From NCBI GenBank assembly GCA_002413665.1, contig DHXK01000218.1:4745-12172 (forward strand): 7,428 bases of DNA, written 5' to 3'. This stretch comes from Legionellales bacterium UBA5158 (GTDB taxonomy: Bacteria > Pseudomonadota > Gammaproteobacteria > DSM-16500). Position numbers and translations under genes: made by a program. The notes below the pieces were generated by a model. It was given only the letters and a program-made list of their open reading frames with translations, ran no database searches and had not been told where the DNA came from. Shown here piece after piece: positions 6,003-7,428 of this stretch; position 1 is the first letter of the stretch, and each line of letters begins with the position of its first letter.

Positions 6003-6983
6003 CTATTCAGTGGAAAACTTGGGCAATGATGAATGAGTCTTATTTCTAGATATATTATTTCTTCCTGAATTCCCTGTTAGTTTATTGAATGAAGGAGTAA
6101 TGCCTGACGCAGCTAACGCTGCTTTTGCTATATGAGCTCCTTTAGATAAACTCGCAAGCGTTATACCACCACCTAATGCGCTACAGATTTGCAACACCTG
6201 AGATAAAATTAAAGTAGTCGCTAAACTCAATCCTAAAAAGGGTGCAATTCCATAAAATTGCATGCTTTCTGTAGTTTGATTTATATTGGGCAATGTCACA
6301 TTAATGACTGAAAGCATTAACACTAAAATAGCTGAGGTCACAATTGGAATTAAAGAAAGAGTAATGAGTTTTCGAAGCCATGCTGCAAACATGCCTTGAG
6401 TGGAATCCCACAAGACAAACAAAATAAATATAGGGCCTAATGCCAAAGAAACCGCCATCATCATTTTTGCATAAATAAAAAGTAACAATGCAAATACACA
6501 CATTAAAGATCCTATCAAATAGACCAGTATTCCATAAAATAGAAACGCCATTCCTCCACCACTAAAACTTACTTGGCCAAAAAACCCAATTGAAGCATCA
6601 ATAACAGCCTTGTAGATGCTATCCAATGCTTGTGCAAGACTTTCTCCCGACTGTTGGCCTGCTGAATGCACTAAAACTTTTGCAATATTTCCCGGTTCGT
6701 TTGTAAAGATGTTATAGACAAACAAATTATACAAATTCCAATTCATCACCATGCCATATACGATTAACATAATAATCATATGTCGCATGATTTGACTCAT
6801 ATTGAAATGATGATCGTGATTTAAAAATCGATATCCTATGAGAATGACATAAACGGTAAGCAGTAGCGTGATAATGCTTGAATTAGCCTGAATGAAATTA
6901 TGGTATGTATTATTTACAAAATTACCGATGACTGCATCAACTGTATTGAGTGTATCTGAAAAAAATGTTCCTACACTTATCAT
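6003..6983 (-). CDS. virB6: VirB6 polytopic inner-membrane channel protein
   Basis: VirB6 is the multi-spanning inner-membrane protein of the translocation channel and contacts substrate on its way to the periplasm. Numbered from the chosen start (326 residues), membrane helices are visible at about 37-55, 68-90, 146-170, 175-192, 205-232 and 245-265. The segment KMMMAVSLALGPIFILFVLW followed by FAAWLRKL (about 173-206) is the family's most conserved block. The C-terminal tail is short, basic and Ser/Asn-rich, probably cytoplasmic. The frame extends to a GTG at 7016, but the ATG at 6981-6983 is preferred because GAGGT lies 10 bases upstream and the protein then starts MISVGTFFSDT, usual for VirB6. 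Upstream is a 164-bp spacer to the small lipoprotein gene; downstream, virB8 follows after 70 bp. Confidence 0.93.
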   Translation of the reverse strand: MISVGTFFSDTLNTVDAVIGNFVNNTYHNFIQANSSIITLLLTVYVILIGYRFLNHDHHFNMSQIMRHMIIMLIVYGMVMNWNLYNLFVYNIFTNEPGNIAKVLVHSAGQQSGESLAQALDSIYKAVIDASIGFFGQVSFSGGGMAFLFYGILVYLIGSLMCVFALLLFIYAKMMMAVSLALGPIFILFVLWDSTQGMFAAWLRKLITLSLIPIVTSAILVLMLSVINVTLPNINQTTESMQFYGIAPFLGLSLATTLILSQVLQICSALGGGITLASLSKGAHIAKAALAASGITPSFNKLTGNSGRNNISRNKTHSSLPKFSTE

Positions 6984-7147
6984 AACTATTTCAACCTCGA
7001 TAACATCACAAACCACATTGCCGTTAGCGTAGCGCGCTCAACATGAGCACAAGCACATATAAGAGTTGTCATTGATTGGGCTTTGCTACTGATGAGTGCA
7101 CTACATTAACGACAAGATGGGATACAGAAGTATGTGTTCTTACAATG
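6984..7147. other. 164-bp spacer between the lipoprotein gene and virB6, no clear gene
   Basis: This is the largest gap in the otherwise tight virB run. It holds a small inverted repeat, GCTCA-ACA-TGAGC (7036-7048), next to a locally GC-rich patch (7022-7037), and the virB6 ribosome binding site at its left end. A 28-codon minus-strand frame (6986-7072) ends two bases before virB6 but has no ribosome binding site. I see no convincing promoter or terminator. The spacer may be a leader, a decayed gene or a regulatory region. Confidence 0.4.
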
Positions 7148-7279
7148 CTACCAACTATTTATTTTCGTTTTACTACCACAAAAAGTAGCATATTGATTAC
7201 ACGGTGACTTCAAAGGACCACTAGCGCAGCCAGAGATCAAAAGACCCACGACTGTAATTAAACATATTGTAAATTTCAT
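7148..7279 (-). CDS. 43-residue lipoprotein, VirB7-like or entry-exclusion-like
   Basis: This short gene encodes MKFTICLITVVGLLISGC followed by a small mature peptide. The lipobox LISG-C is clear, with lipidation expected at Cys18, leaving a 26-residue mature lipoprotein that contains two more cysteines (Cys27, Cys34) and ends CGSKTKINSW. VirB7 proteins are tiny outer-membrane lipoproteins with a C-terminal motif of the type LNxGxW that binds VirB9, and some disulfide-bond to it; KTKINSW is a distant match. In Trw- and pKM101-like systems the small lipoprotein between virB5 and virB6 is instead an entry-exclusion protein, and virB7 follows virB6. Position here therefore argues for exclusion, while the terminal motif and the lack of another VirB7 candidate between virB6 and virB8 argue for VirB7. 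Start: ATG with AGGGGTGG about 5-8 bases upstream, overlapping the virB5 stop, so translation is probably coupled to virB5. Confidence 0.78.
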   Translation of the reverse strand: MKFTICLITVVGLLISGCASGPLKSPCNQYATFCGSKTKINSW

Positions 7280-7290
7280 AATATCCACCC

Positions 7291-7428
7291 CTATTGTTTA
7301 GTTAAGAATTTAGCGTTTGAAAATGCACTATTAATATTTGCTTGCTGAGTAATTGATTGTTGCTGATTAGCTAACGCCGTTTGACGAAGAATTTCTAAAC
7401 TAATTAAATTACTTTCTACTTCAATACG
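7291..7428 (-). CDS. virB5: VirB5-family pilus-tip protein, C-terminal fragment cut by the window edge
   Basis: The last 45 codons of a minus-strand gene are present; the rest lies beyond the right edge. The sequence is helical and Gln/Asn-rich (RIEVESNLISLEILRQTALA, then NQQQSITQQANIN, ending AKFLTKQ), which matches the alpha-helical C-terminus of VirB5/TrwJ proteins, minor components at the T-pilus tip that act in adhesion. The position immediately upstream of the lipoprotein and virB6 is where VirB5 is expected. Its TAG stop merges with the Shine-Dalgarno of the next gene, 11 bp before that start. The assignment rests on context and the short helical tail rather than on a diagnostic motif. 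Confidence 0.75.
   Translation of the reverse strand, partial: RIEVESNLISLEILRQTALANQQQSITQQANINSAFSNAKFLTKQ

Noticed and set aside
6301..6501. 66-codon minus-strand frame inside virB6.
   Set aside because: It is an out-of-frame shadow of the virB6 membrane region, rich in Cys and Phe as expected from shifted hydrophobic codons.
6986..7072. 28-codon minus-strand frame ending two bases before the virB6 start.
   Set aside because: There is no Shine-Dalgarno, the composition is unlike a protein of this locus, and the end overlaps the virB6 ribosome binding site; a chance frame is more likely.
1..7428. CRISPR arrays, tRNA or rRNA genes, insertion-sequence ends or attachment-site repeats.
   Set aside because: No regularly spaced repeats, cloverleaf-type sequence or long terminal inverted repeats were seen by eye; a systematic repeat search was not possible.

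Overview
The window is an AT-rich stretch (by eye, well below 50% GC) carrying most of the core of a P-type (VirB/VirD4-like) type IV secretion system on the minus strand, with other genes set among it. Gene order and protein style (VirB5, small lipoprotein, VirB6, VirB8, VirB9, VirB10, VirB11) resemble the Trw/Lvh-type systems of Gammaproteobacteria. Together with a eukaryotic-style PP2C phosphatase this suggests Legionella or a related host-associated gammaproteobacterium, probably on an integrative element or plasmid. The genus is an inference and no single marker here proves it.

Layout in minus-strand reading order, from the right edge: the C-terminus of VirB5 (7291-7428, cut by the window), a 43-residue lipoprotein (7148-7279), a 164-bp spacer, VirB6 (6003-6983), VirB8 (5243-5932), VirB9 (4505-5233) and VirB10 (3414-4505). 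These are closely packed: the VirB9/VirB10 junction is TAATG, and the VirB8 and VirB5 stops lie at the ribosome binding sites of the next genes. After VirB10 the run is interrupted by a plus-strand gene of unknown function (2823-3353) that converges on VirB10 across a good inverted-repeat terminator. VirB11 (1723-2694) follows on the minus strand and must be transcribed across or from this interruption. No VirD4 coupling protein follows VirB11. Instead a plus-strand PP2C-type phosphatase (615-1688) converges on it, and a short single-stranded DNA-binding protein gene (116-460, minus) diverges from the phosphatase across a 154-bp intergenic region with a plausible promoter and two dyads. Bases 1-115 hold no gene I can assign.

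How the genes fit: VirB6 and VirB8 belong to the inner-membrane platform, VirB9, VirB10 and a VirB7-type lipoprotein to the outer-membrane core, VirB5 to the pilus tip, and VirB11 is the hexameric ATPase. SSB fits DNA transfer or mobile-element maintenance. The two plus-strand genes are accessory and could be cargo or hitch-hikers.

The most striking object is the phosphatase. Its PP2C catalytic motifs all appear intact, but the DGHGG metal-binding motif, normally near the N-terminus, sits at the extreme C-terminus after the DN motif. Its first 59 residues contain no Asp or Glu and are rich in Arg, Ser, Thr and Gln, like a mitochondrial presequence.
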